In this document: positions 17,421-30,900 of the stretch, piece by piece | Position numbering within the stretch: position 1 is the stretch's first letter | Layout: every line of letters begins with the position of its first letter | NCBI GenBank assembly: GCA_030142905.1 | Contig: JASJOG010000108.1 | Coordinates: 759,001-823,000, forward strand | Direction: 5' to 3' | DNA from: Heliopora coerulea | Taxonomy: Eukaryota; Cnidaria; Anthozoa; Scleralcyonacea; Helioporidae | DNA length: 64,000 nt | Notes under the pieces: generated by a model | Database searches by the model: none | The model's input: the letters and a program-made list of their open reading frames with translations, nothing else | Told to the model about the DNA's origin: nothing | Made by a program: the position numbers and the translations under genes

Positions 17421-17657
17421 CGTATTGCGAACGCCCGCCTCCCCTGGCTGTATTCGCAGTAAAATCTCACAACAGTTCTAAATTTTGGACAAATATAGCT
17501 TTAACCGTTCGCTCGCTCACTCGATCGGCCTCGCAACAAAAAAAACTCACTCCTCTCGAAAGAAACGCTGACTATGCTTTGATTTCGTGTAGCTCTGATT
17601 GGTCAGCTAACAATTAATAACTTGAACTTGTATATTAATAGTCACCAGTTTCCGACA
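17421..17657 (-). repeat. 5' LTR of the BEL/Pao element (approximate)
   Basis: Starts TGTCGG at 17657 on the minus strand. The inner limit is set by a candidate primer-binding site TGGCACCTCCGACCGGATCC at 17401-17420 (minus strand), which begins with the TGG expected opposite a tRNA CCA end. The LTR end there is not the usual CA, so the limit is uncertain. Confidence 0.4.
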
Positions 17658-17979
17658 ACTCCCCTTTTGCGCCAACGTGTGTCGCTGAAATCAACGCCTT
17701 TATGGCAACATGCATTTGTTCAATTGACCCAACTTCGTCAACAAAAAGTTTTCTTTAAATGTAGAACTTTTAGCTTCGATATTTAAGAACGTCTTATGTA
17801 TTGAGTGACAGTAATCAAATTTAATTTAAACGACACATTTTACATTAGATTTTCCATTATTTAAATTAAGTGATTTTAGACTAGTATTTTGTTCAATTTT
17901 TATAATGAAGAATTTTCACCTAAAAGTAAATGTCTTAACCCATCGTTTTCGTTCATTGTTCGGCCAATCTCGAACCTTT
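17658..17979. other. AT-rich junction between BEL/Pao element and satellite
   Basis: No gene. The first bases next to the LTR (minus-strand AAAAGGGGAG) look like another polypurine tract, perhaps a trace of a second tandem element. The rest is AT-rich sequence grading into diverged satellite monomers. Confidence 0.4.
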
Positions 17980-18335
17980 AAAAAACAAGATCAAAATATT
18001 AATATTTAAAATTTCTTCAAAACTGGTCAAAACCATGCCTTAACTTCTTTATTTTTGGTGAAATTTTGCACCTCAAAAATCTATTCGAATTTTAAGCTCA
18101 AACAACTGGAATAAGTGCGAAACTAAATTATTTCCCCTAAACTTTCACATTATCACCTCAATTCGTAAGTTTAAAATTGTTCGACAAATGGTCAAAATCC
18201 ATAGGTTAACAACTTTACTCTTTGGTAAAACTTTCGACCTCAAAAATCTCTTCCAATTTCAAACTAAACCGATCGGAATCAGTGCAGAAGTAATTATTTC
18301 GCCTAAACGATTATATTTAGCCCTTATTTCCTAAG
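17980..18335 (+). repeat. Highly diverged edge monomers of the 168-bp satellite
   Basis: Two monomers of about 165-166 bp can be aligned to the consensus by landmarks such as TGGTCAAAA.CC, TTAAC, CTTT, CACCT and CTTATTTC, but with many substitutions. Divergence falls sharply to the right, as expected at the edge of an array that homogenises by unequal exchange. Confidence 0.75.
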
Positions 18336-19662
18336 TTGAAAATTGCTCGAAAAATCGTTAAAAACCAAAGGTTAACCCTTTTACTTTTTGGTCCAATTTT
18401 TCCAGCTAAAATATCCAACGTACTTTCACCGGAAAACCACTCCAATCACTGCAAAACTAGTTTCTATGCAATAAACTTTCATATTTTGACCTTATTTCGA
18501 AAGTTGGAAATTTATCTAAAAATCGTCAAAAACCAAAGGTTAACCCCTTTACTTTTTGGTCCAATTTTTCCACCTAAAATATCCAACGTAATTTCCCCGA
18601 AAACCACTCCAATCACTGGAAAACTAGTTTCTATGCAATAAACTTTCATATTTTGACCTTATTTCGAGAATTTGAAATTGGTCGAAAAATCATCAAAAAC
18701 CAAAGGTTAACCCCTTTACTTTTTGGTCCAATTTTTCTACCTAAAATATCGAACGTAATTTCACCGGAAAACCACTCCAATCACTATAAAACTAGTTTCT
18801 ATGCAATAAACTTTCATATTTAAACCTTGTTTCGAAAGTTGGAAATTGGTCGAAAAATCGTCAAAAACCAAAGGTTAACCCCTTTACTTTTTGGTCCAAT
18901 TTTTCCACCTAAAATATCGAACGTAATTTCACCGGAAAACCACTCCAATCACTGCAAAACTAGTTTCTATGCAATAAACTTTCATATTTTGACCTTATTT
19001 CGAGAATTTCAAATTGGTCGAAAAATCGTCAAAAACCAAAGGTTAACCCCTTTACTTTTTGGTCCAATTTTTCCACCTATAAAAATCTAACGTAATTTCA
19101 CCGGAAAACCACTCAGATCACTATAAAACTAGTTTCTATGCAATAAACTTTCATATTTTGACCTTATTTCGAAAGGTGGAAATTGGTCGAAAAATCGTCA
19201 AAAACCAAAGTTTAACCCCTTTACTTTTTGGTCCAATTTTTCCACCTAAAATATTCCACGTAATTTCACCGGAAAACCACTCCAATCACTGCAAAACTAA
19301 TTTCTATGCAATAAACTTTCATATTTTGACCTTATTTCGAGAGTTTGAAATTTGTCTAAAAATCGTCAAAAACCAAAGGTTAACCCCTTTACTTTTTGGT
19401 CCAATTTTTTCCACCTAAAATATCGAAAATAATTTCCCCGAAAACCACTCCAATCACTGCAAAACTAGTTTCTATGCAATAAACTTTCATATTTTGACCT
19501 TATTTCGAGAATTTGAAATTGGTCGAAAAATCGTCAAAAACCAAAGGTTAACCCCTTTACTTTTTGGTCCAATTTTTCCACCTATAAAAATCTAACGTAA
19601 TTTCACCGGAAAACCACTCAGATCACTATAAAACTAGTTTCTATGCAATAAACTTTCATATT

Positions 19663-21342
19663 TTGACCTTATTTCGAAAGTTGGAAATTGGTCGAAAAAT
19701 CGTCAAAAACCAAAGTTTAACCCCTTTACTTTTTGGTCCAATTTTTCCTCCTAAAATATTCCACGTAATTTCACCGGAAAACCACTCCAATCACTGCAAA
19801 ACTACTTTCTATGCAATAAACTTTCATATTTTGACCTTATTTCGAGAGTTTGAAATTTGTCTAAAAATCGTCAAAAACCAAAGGTTAACCCCTTTACTTT
19901 TTGGTCCAATTTTTCCACTTAAAATATCGAACGTAATTTCCCCGAAAACCACTCCAATCACTGCAAAACTAGTTTCTATGCAATAAACTTTCATATTTTG
20001 ACCTTATTTCGAGAATTTGAAATTGGTCGAAAAATCGTCAAAAACCAAAGGTTAACCCCTTTACTTTTTGGTCCAATTTTTCTACCTAAAATATCGAACG
20101 TAATTTCACCGGAAAACCACTCCAATCACTATAAAACTAGTTTCTATGCAATAAACTTTCATATTTTGACCTTATTTCGAAAGTTGGAAATTGGTCGAAA
20201 AATCGTCAAAAACCAAAGGTTAACCCCTTTACTTTTTGGTCCAATTTATCCACCTAAAATATTCAACGTAATTTCACCGGAAAACCACTCCAATCACTGC
20301 AAAACTACTTTCTATGCTACAAACTTTCATATTTTGACCTTATTTCGAAAGGTGGAAATTGGTCGAAAAATCGTCAAAAACCAAAGGTTAACCCCTTTAT
20401 TTTTTGGTCCAATTTTTCCACCTATAAAAATCTAACGTAATTTCACCGGAAAACCACTCAGATCACTATAAAACTAGTTTCTATGCAATAAACTTTCATA
20501 TTTTGACCTTATTTCGAAAGTTGGAAATTGGTCGAAAAATCGTCAAAAACCAAAGTTTAACCCCTTTACTTTTTGGTCCAATTTTTCCACCTAAAATATT
20601 CCACGTAATTTCACCGGAAAACCACTCCAATCACTGCAAAACTACTTTCTATGCAATAAACTTTCATATTTTGACCTTATTTCGAGAGTTTGAAATTTGT
20701 CTAAAAATCGTCAAAAACCAAAGGTTAACCCCTTTACTTTTTGGTCCAATTTTTCCACCTAAAATATCGAAAATAATTTCCCCGAAAACCACTCCAATCA
20801 CTGCAAAACTAGTTTCTATGCAATAAACTTTCATATTTTGACCTTATTTCGAGAATTTGAAATTGGTCGAAAAATCGTCAAAAACCAAAGGTTAACCCCT
20901 TTACTTTTTGGTCCAATTTTTCTACCTAAAATATCGAACGTAATTTCACCGGAAAACCACTCCAATCACTATAAAACTAGTTTCTATGCAATAAACTTTC
21001 ATATTTTGACCTTATTTCGAAAGTTGGAAATTGGTCGAAAAATCGTCAAAAACCAAAGGTTAACCCCTTTACTTTTTGGTCCAATTTATCCACCTAAAAT
21101 ATTCAACGTAATTTCACCGGAAAACCACTCCAATCACTGCAAAACTACTTTCTATGCTACAAACTTTCATATTTTGACCTTATTTCGAAAGGTGGAAATT
21201 GGTCGAAAAATCGTCAAAAACCAAAGGTTAACCCCTTTTCTTTTTGGTCCAATTTTTCCACCTAAAATATTCAACGTAATTTCACCGGAAAACCACTCCA
21301 ATCACTATAAAACTAGTTTCTATGCAATAAACTTTCATATTT
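19663..21342 (+). repeat. 840-bp (five-monomer) higher-order duplication
   Basis: The block 19663-20502 is repeated at 20503-21342 with the same order of rare variants (CCACGTAATT, TTTTTCTACC, AATTTATCCACC, ATGCTACAAAC), apart from a few differences near the block ends. Confidence 0.8.
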
Positions 21343-24300
21343 AAACCTTGTTTCGAAAGTTGGAAATTGGTCGAAAAATCGTCAAAAACCAAAGGTTAAC
21401 CCCTTTACTTTTTGGTCCAATTTTTCCACCTAAAATATCGAACGTAATTTCACCGGAAAACCACTCCAATCACTGCAAAACTAGTTTCTATGCAATAAAC
21501 TTTCATATTTTGACCTTATTTCGAGAATTTGAAATTGGTCGAAAAATCGTCAAAAACCAAAGGTTAACCCCTTTACTTTTTGGTCCAATTTTTCCACCTA
21601 TAAAAATCTAACGTAATTTCACCGGAAAACCACTCAGATCACTATAAAACAAGTTTCTATGCAATAAACTTTCATATTTTGACCTTATTTCGAAAGTTGG
21701 AAATTTGTCTAAAAATCGTCAAAAACCAAAGGTTAACCCCTTTACTTTTTGGTCCAATTTTTCCACCTAAAATATCGAACGTAATTTCCCCGAAAACCAC
21801 TCCAATCACTGCAAAACTAGTTTCTATGCAATAAACTTTCATATTTTGACCTTATTTCGAGAATTTGAAATTGGTCGAAAAATCGTCAAAAACCAAAGGT
21901 TAACCACTTTACTTTTTGGTCCAATTTTTCCACCTAAAATATTCAACGTAATTTCACCGGAAAACCACTCCAATCACTATAAAACTAGTTTCTATGCAAT
22001 AAACTTTCATATTTTGACCTTATTTCGAAAGTTGGAAATTGGTCGAAAAATCGTCAAAAACCAAAGGTTAACCCCTTTACTTTTTGGTCCAATTTTTCCA
22101 CCTAAAATATCGAACGTAATTTCACCGGAAAACCACTCCAATCACTGCAAAACTACTTTCTATACTATAAACTTTCATATTTTGACCTTATTTCGAATGG
22201 TGGAAATTGGTCGAAAAATCGTCAAAAACCAAAGGTTAACCCCTTTACTTTTTGGTCCAATTTTTCCACCTAAAATATCGAAAATAATTTCCCCGAAAAC
22301 CACTCCAATCACTGCAAAACTAGTTTCTATGCAATAAACTTTCATATTTTGACCTTATTTCGAGAATTTGAAATTGGTCGAAAAATCGTCAAAAACCAAA
22401 GGTTAACCCCTTTACTTTTTGGTCCAATTTTTCCACCTATAAAAATCTAACGTAATTTCACCGGAAAACCACTCAGATCACTATAAAACTAGTTTCTATG
22501 CAATAAACTTTCATATTTTGACCTTATTTCGAAAGTTGGAAATTGGTCGAAAAATCGTCAAAAACCAAAGGTTAACCCCTTTACTTTTTGGTCCAATTTT
22601 TCCACCTAAAATTTTCGACGTAATTTCACCGGAAAACCACTCCAATCACTGCAAAACTAGTTTCTATGCAATAAACTTTCATATTTTGACCTTATTTCGA
22701 GAGTTTGAAATTTGTCTAAAAATCGTCAAAAACCAAAGGTTAACCCCTTTACTTTTTGGTCCAATTTTTCCACTTAAAATATCGAACGTAATTTCCCCGA
22801 AAACCACTCCAATCACTGCAAAACTAGTTTCTATGCAATAAACTTTCATATTTTGACCTTATTTCGAGAATTTGAAATTGGTCGAAAAATCGTCAAAAAC
22901 CAAAGGTTAACCCCTTTACTTTTTGGTCCAATTTTTCCACCTAAAATATCGAACGTAATTTCACCGGAAAACCACTCCAATCACTATAAAACTAGTTTCT
23001 ATGCAATAAACTTTCATATTTTGACCTTATTTCGAAAGTTGGAAATTGGTCGAAAAATCGTCAAAAACCAAAGTTTAACCCCTTTACTTTTTGGTCCAAT
23101 TTTTCCACCTAAAATATTCAACGTAATTTCACCGGAAAACCACTCCAATCACTGCAAAACTAGTTTCTATGCAATAAACTTTCATATTTTGACCTTATTT
23201 CGAAAGTTGGAAATTGGTCGAAAAATCGTCAAAAACCAAAGGTTAACCCCTTTACTTTTTGGTCCAATTTTTCCACCTAAAATATTCAACGTAATTTCAC
23301 CGGAAAACCACTCCAATCACTGCAAAACTACTTTCTATGCAATAAACTTTCATATTTTGACCTTATTTCGAAAGGTGGAAATTGGTCGAAAAATCGTCAA
23401 AAACCAAAGGTTAACCCCTTTTCTTTTTGGTCCAATTTTTCCACCTAAAATATTCAACGTAATTTCACCGGAAAACCACTCCAATCACTATAAAACTAGT
23501 TTCTATGCAATAAACTTTCATATTTAAACCTTGTTTCGAAAGTTGGAAATTGGTCGAAAAATCGTCAAAAACCAAAGGTTAACCCCTTTACTTTTTTGTC
23601 CAATTTTTCCACCTAAAATATCGAACGTAATTTCACCGGAAAACCACTCCAATCACTGCAAAACTAGTTTCTATGCAATAAACTTTCATATTTTGACCTT
23701 ATTTCGAGAATTTGAAATTGGTCGAAAAATCGTCAAAAACCAAAGGTTAACCCCTTTACTTTTTGGTCCAATTTTTCCACCTATAAAAATCTAACGTAAT
23801 TTCACCGGAAAACCACTCAGATCACTATAAAACAAGTTTCTATGCAATAAACTTTCATATTTTGACCTTATTTCGAAAGTTGGAAATTTGTCTAAAAATC
23901 GTCAAAAACCAAAGGTTAACCCCTTTACTTTTTGGTCCAATTTTTCCACCTAAAATTTTCGACGTAATTTCGCTCAAAAACCACTCCAATCACTGCAAAA
24001 CTAGTTTCTATGCAATAAACTTTCATATTTTGACCTTATTTCGAGAATTTGAAATTGGTCGAAAAATCGTCAAAAACCAAAGGTTAACCCCTTTACTTTT
24101 TGGTCCAATTTTTCCACCTAAAATTTTCGACGTAATTTCACCGGAAAACCACTGAAATCACTATAAAACTAGTTTCTATGCAATAAACTTTCAGATTCTG
24201 CTCTTATTTCGAAAGTTGGAAATTGGTCGAAAAATCGTCAAAAACCAAAGGTTAACCCCTTTACTTTTTGGTCCAATTTTTCCACCTAAAATATTCAACG

Positions 24301-27300
24301 TAATTTCACCGGAAAACCACTCCAATCACTGCAAAACTAGTTTCTATGCAATAAACTTTCATATTTTGACCTTATTTCGAAAGTTGGAAATTGGTCGAAA
24401 AATCGTCAAAAACCAAAGGTTAACCCCTTTACTTTTTGGTCCAATTTTTCCACCTAAAATATTCAACGTAATTTCACCGGAAAACCACTCCAATCACTGC
24501 AAAACTACTTTCTATGCAATAAACTTTCATATTTTGACCTTATTTCGAAAGGTGGAAATTGGTCGAAAAATCGTCAAAAACCAAAGGTTAACCCCTTTAC
24601 TTTTTGGTCCAATTTTTCCACCTAAAATATTCAACGTAATTTCACCGGAAAACCACTCCAATCACTATAAAACTAGTTTCTATGCAATAAACTTTCATAT
24701 TTAAACCTTGTTTCGAAAGTTGGAAATTGGTCGAAAAATCGTCAAAAACCAAAGGTTAACCCCTTTACTTTTTGGTCCAATTTTTCCACCTAAAATATCG
24801 AACGTAATTTCACCGGAAAACCACTCCAATCACTGCAAAACTAGTTTCTATGCAATAAACTTTCATATTTTGACCTTATTTCGAGAATTTGAAATTGGTC
24901 GAAAAATCGTCAAAAACCAAAGGTTAACCCCTTTACTTTTTGGTCCAATTTTTCCACCTAAAATATTCAACGTAATTTCACCGGAAAACCACTCCAATCA
25001 CTGCAAAACTAGTTTCTATGCAATAAACTTTCATATTTTGACCTTATTTCGAAAGTTGGAAATTGGTCGAAAAATCGTCAAAAACCAAAGGTTAACCCCT
25101 TTACTTTTTGGTCCAATTTTTCCACCTATAAAAATCTAACGTAATTTCACCGGAAAACCACTGAAATCACTGCAAAACTACTTTCTATGCAATAAACTTT
25201 CATATTTTGACCTTATTTCGAAAGTTGGAAATTTGTCTAAAAATCGTCAAAAACCAAAGGTTAACCCCTTTACTTTTTGGTCCAATTTTTCCACCTAAAA
25301 TATTCAACGTAATTTCCCTGAAAACCACTCCAATCACTGCAAAACTAGTTTCTATGCAATAAACTTTCATATTTTGACCTTATTTCGAGAATTTGAAATT
25401 GGTCGAAAAATCGTCAAAAACCAAAGGTTAACCCCTTTACTTTTTGGTCCAATTTTTCCACCTAAAATATTCAACGTAATTTCACCGGAAAACCACTCCA
25501 ATCACTATAAAACTAGTTTCTATGCAATAAACTTTCATATTTTGACCTTATTTCGAAAGTTGGAAATTGGTCGAAAAATCGTCAAAAACCAAAGGTTAAC
25601 CCCTTTACTTTTTGGTCCAATTTTTCCACCTAAAATATTCAACGTAATTTCACCGGAAAACCACTCCAATCACTGCAAAACTACTTTCTATGCAATAAAC
25701 TTTCATATTTTGACCTTATTTCGAAAGTTGAAATTGGTCGAAAAATCGTCAAAAACCAAAGGTTAACCCCTTTACTTTTTGGTCCAATTTTTCCACCTAA
25801 AATATTCAACGTAATTTCACCGGAAAACCACTCCAATCACTGCAAAACTAGTTTCTATGCAATAAACTTTCATATTTTGACCTTATTTCGAAAGTTGAAA
25901 ATTGGTCGAAAAATCGTCAAAAACCAAAGGTTAACCCCTTTACTTTTTGGTCCAATTTTTCCACCTAAAATATTCAACGTAATTTCACCGGAAAACCACT
26001 CCAATCACTATAAAACTAGTTTCTATGCAATAAACTTTCATATTTTGACCTTATTTCGAAAGTTGGAAATTGGTCGAAAAATCGTCAAAAACCAAAGGTT
26101 AACCCCTTTACTTTTTGGTCCAATTTTTCCACCTAAAATATTCAACGTAATTTCACCGGAAAACCACTCCAATCACTGCAAAACTACTTTCTATGCAATA
26201 AACTTTCATATTTTGACCTTATTTCGAAAGTTGAAAATTGGTCGAAAAATCGTCAAAAACCAAAGGTTAACCCCTTTACATTTTGGTCCAATTTTTCCAC
26301 CTAAAATTTTCGACGTAATTTCACCGGAAAACCACTGAAATCACTGCAAAACTAGTTTCTATGCAATAAACTTTCATATTTTGACCTTATTTCGAAAGTT
26401 GAAAATTGGTCGAAAAATCGTCAAAAACCAAAGGTTAACCCCTTTACTTTTTGGTCCAATTTTTCCACCTAAAATTTTCGACGTAATTTCGCTCAAAAAC
26501 CACTGAAATCACTGCAAAACTACTTTCTATGCAATAAACTTTCAGATTCTGCTCTTATTTCGAAAGTTGAAAATTGGTCGAAAAATCGTCAAAAACCAAA
26601 GGTTAACCCCTTTACTTTTTGGTCCAATTTTTCCACCTAAAATTTTCGACGTAATTTCGCTCAAAAACCACTCCAATCACTGCAAAACTAGTTTCTATGC
26701 AATAAACTTTCATATTTTGACCTTATTTCGAGAATTTGAAATTGGTCGAAAAATCGTCAAAAACCAAAGGTTAACCCCTTTACTTTTTGGTCCAATTTTT
26801 CCACCTAAAATATTCAACGTAATTTCACCGGAAAACCACTCCAATCACTGCAAAACTAGTTTCTATGCAATAAACTTTCATATTTTGACCTTATTTCGAA
26901 AGTTGGAAATTGGTCGAAAAATCGTCAAAAACCAAAGGTTAACCCCTTTACTTTTTGGTCCAATTTTTCCACCTAAAATATTCAACGTAATTTCACCGGA
27001 AAACCACTCCAATCACTGCAAAACTAGTTTCTATGCAATAAACTTTCATATTTTGACCTTATTTCGAAAGTTGGAAATTGGTCGAAAAATCGTCAAAAAC
27101 CAAAGGTTAACCCCTTTACTTTTTGGTCCAATTTTTCCACCTAAAATATTCAACGTAATTTCACCGGAAAACCACTCCAATCACTGCAAAACTACTTTCT
27201 ATGCAATAAACTTTCATATTTTGACCTTATTTCGAAAGGTGGAAATTGGTCGAAAAATCGTCAAAAACCAAAGGTTAACCCCTTTTCTTTTTGGTCCAAT

Positions 27301-27910
27301 TTTTCCACCTAAAATATTCAACGTAATTTCACCGGAAAACCACTCCAATCACTATAAAACTAGTTTCTATGCAATAAACTTTCATATTTTGACCTTATTT
27401 CGAAAGTTGGAAATTGGTCGAAAAATCGTCAAAAACCAAAGGTTAACCCCTTTACTTTTTGGTCCAATTTTTCCACCTAAAATATTCAACGTAATTTCAC
27501 CGGAAAACCACTCCAATCACTGCAAAACTAGTTTCTATGCAATAAACTTTCATATTTTGACCTTATTTCGAGAATTTGAAATTGGTCGAAAAATCGTCAA
27601 AAACCAAAGGTTAACCCCTTTACTTTTTGGTCCAATTTTTCCACCTAAAATTTTCGACGTAATTTCACCGGAAAACCACTCCAATCACTGCAAAACTAGT
27701 TTCTATGCAATAAACTTTCATATTTTGACCTTATTTCGAAAGTTGAAAATTGGTCGAAAAATCGTCAAAAACCAAAGGTTAACCCCTTTACTTTTTGGTC
27801 CAATTTTTCCACCTAAAATTTTCGACGTAATTTCGCTCAAAAACCACTGAAATCACTGCAAAACTACTTTCTATGCAATAAACTTTCAGATTCTGCTCTT
27901 ATTTCGAAAG

Positions 27911-30900
27911 TTGAAAATTGGTCGAAAAATCGTCAAAAACCAAAGGTTAACCCCTTTACTTTTTGGTCCAATTTTTCCACCTAAAATATTCAACGTAATT
28001 TCACCGGAAAACCACTCCAATCACTGCAAAACTAGTTTCTATGCAATAAACTTTCATATTTTGACCTTATTTCGAGAATTTGAAATTGGTCGAAAAATCG
28101 TCAAAAACCAAAGGTTAACCCCTTTACTTTTTGGTCCAATTTTTCCACCTAAAATATTCAACGTAATTTCACCGGAAAACCACTCCAATCACTATAAAAC
28201 TAGTTTCTATGCAATAAACTTTCATATTTTGACCTTATTTCGAAAGTTGGAAATTGGTCGAAAAATCGTCAAAAACCAAAGGTTAACCCCTTTACTTTTT
28301 GGTCCAATTTTTCCTCCTAAAATATTCCACGTAATTTCACCGGAAAACCACTCCAATCACTGCAAAACTACTTTCTATGCAATAAACTTTCATATTTTGA
28401 CCTTATTTCGAAAGTTGGAAATTGGTCGAAAAATCGTCAAAAACCAAAGGTTAACCCCTTTACTTTTTGGTCCAATTTTTCCACCTAAAATATTCAACGT
28501 AATTTCACCGGAAAACCACTCCAATCACTGCAAAACTAGTTTCTATGCAATAAACTTTCATATTTTGACCTTATTTCGAGAATTTGAAATTGGTCGAAAA
28601 ATCGTCAAAAACCAAAGGTTAACCCCTTTACTTTTTGGTCCAATTTTTCCACCTAAAATATTCAACGTAATTTCACCGGAAAACCACTCCAATCACTATA
28701 AAACTAGTTTCTATGCAATAAACTTTCATATTTTGACCTTATTTCGAAAGTTGGAAATTGGTCGAAAAATCGTCAAAAACCAAAGGTTAACCCCTTTACT
28801 TTTTGGTCCAATTTTTCCACCTAAAATTTTCGACGTAATTTCACCGGAAAACCACTCCAATCACTGCAAAACTACTTTCTATGCAATAAACTTTCATATT
28901 TTGACCTTATTTCGAAAGTTGAAAATTGGTCGAAAAATCGTCAAAAACCAAAGGTTAACCCCTTTACTTTTTGGTCCAATTTTTCCACCTAAAATATTCA
29001 ACGTAATTTCACCGGAAAACCACTCCAATCACTGCAAAACTAGTTTCTATGCAATAAACTTTCATATTTTGACCTTATTTCGAAAGTTGGAAATTGGTCG
29101 AAAAATCGTCAAAAACCAAAGGTTAACCCCTTTACTTTTTGGTCCAATTTTTCCACCTAAAATTTTCGACGTAATTTCACCGGAAAACCACTCCAATCAC
29201 TGCAAAACTACTTTCTATGCAATAAACTTTCATATTTTGACCTTATTTCGAAAGTTGAAAATTGGTCGAAAAATCGTCAAAAACCAAAGGTTAACCCCTT
29301 TACTTTTTGGTCCAATTTTTCCACCTAAAATATTCAACGTAATTTCGCTCAAAAACCACTCCAATCACTGCAAAACTAGTTTCTATGCAATAAACTTTCA
29401 TATTTTGACCTTATTTCGAAAGTTGAAAATTGGTCGAAAAATCGTCAAAAACCAAAGGTTAACCCCTTTACTTTTTGGTCCAATTTTTCCACCTAAAATA
29501 TTCAACGTAATTTCACCGGAAAACCACTCCAATCACTATAAAACTAGTTTCTATGCAATAAACTTTCATATTTTGACCTTATTTCGAAAGTTGGAAATTG
29601 GTCGAAAAATCGTCAAAAACCAAAGGTTAACCCCTTTACTTTTTGGTCCAATTTTTCCACCTAAAATATTCAACGTAATTTCACCGGAAAACCACTCCAA
29701 TCACTGCAAAACTAGTTTCTATGCAATAAACTTTCATATTTTGACCTTATTTCGAAAGTTGGAAATTGGTCGAAAAATCGTCAAAAACCAAAGGTTAACC
29801 CCTTTACTTTTTGGTCCAATTTTTCCACCTAAAATATTCAACGTAATTTCACCGGAAAACCACTCCAATCACTATAAAACTAGTTTCTATGCAATAAACT
29901 TTCATATTTTGACCTTATTTCGAAAGTTGGAAATTGGTCGAAAAATCGTCAAAAACCAAAGGTTAACCCCTTTACTTTTTGGTCCAATTTTTCCACCTAA
30001 AATATTCAACGTAATTTCACCGGAAAACCACTCCAATCACTGCAAAACTAGTTTCTATGCAATAAACTTTCATATTTTGACCTTATTTCGAGAATTTGAA
30101 ATTGGTCGAAAAATCGTCAAAAACCAAAGGTTAACCCCTTTACTTTTTGGTCCAATTTTTCCACCTAAAATATTCAACGTAATTTCACCGGAAAACCACT
30201 CCAATCACTATAAAACTAGTTTCTATGCAATAAACTTTCATATTTTGACCTTATTTCGAAAGTTGGAAATTGGTCGAAAAATCGTCAAAAACCAAAGGTT
30301 AACCCCTTTACTTTTTGGTCCAATTTTTCCACCTAAAATTTTCGACGTAATTTCGCTCAAAAACCACTCCAATCACTGCAAAACTAGTTTCTATGCAATA
30401 AACTTTCATATTTTGACCTTATTTCGAGAATTTGAAATTGGTCGAAAAATCGTCAAAAACCAAAGGTTAACCCCTTTACATTTTGGTCCAATTTTTCCAC
30501 CTAAAATTTTCGACGTAATTTCACCGGAAAACCACTCCAATCACTGCAAAACTAGTTTCTATGCAATAAACTTTCATATTTTGACCTTATTTCGAAAGTT
30601 GGAAATTGGTCGAAAAATCGTCAAAAACCAAAGGTTAACCCCTTTACTTTTTGGTCCAATTTTTCCACCTAAAATTTTCGACGTAATTTCACCGGAAAAC
30701 CACTCCAATCACTGCAAAACTACTTTCTATGCAATAAACTTTCATATTTTGACCTTATTTCGAAAGTTGAAAATTGGTCGAAAAATCGTCAAAAACCAAA
30801 GGTTAACCCCTTTACTTTTTGGTCCAATTTTTCCACCTAAAATATTCAACGTAATTTCACCGGAAAACCACTCCAATCACTGCAAAACTAGTTTCTATGC

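Larger units (their letters stand above)
12074..17657 (-). mobile_element. Degenerate BEL/Pao LTR retrotransposon
   Basis: Read on the minus strand the order is LTR start (17657), Gag, CCHC fingers, aspartic protease, reverse transcriptase, RNase H, integrase zinc region, integrase core, C-terminal domain, purine-rich tract, second LTR start (12115). This order and the Gag and C-terminal types are BEL/Pao. The two LTR starts share 42 bp (12074-12115 and 17616-17657) beginning TGTCGG and then diverge completely, so the 3' LTR is truncated or replaced. A purine-rich ATGGAGGGAGGG precedes the 3' LTR start. The coding part holds at least five in-frame stops after the protease region plus one in the CCHC region, and two frameshifts. 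It cannot move by itself. Confidence 0.9.
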
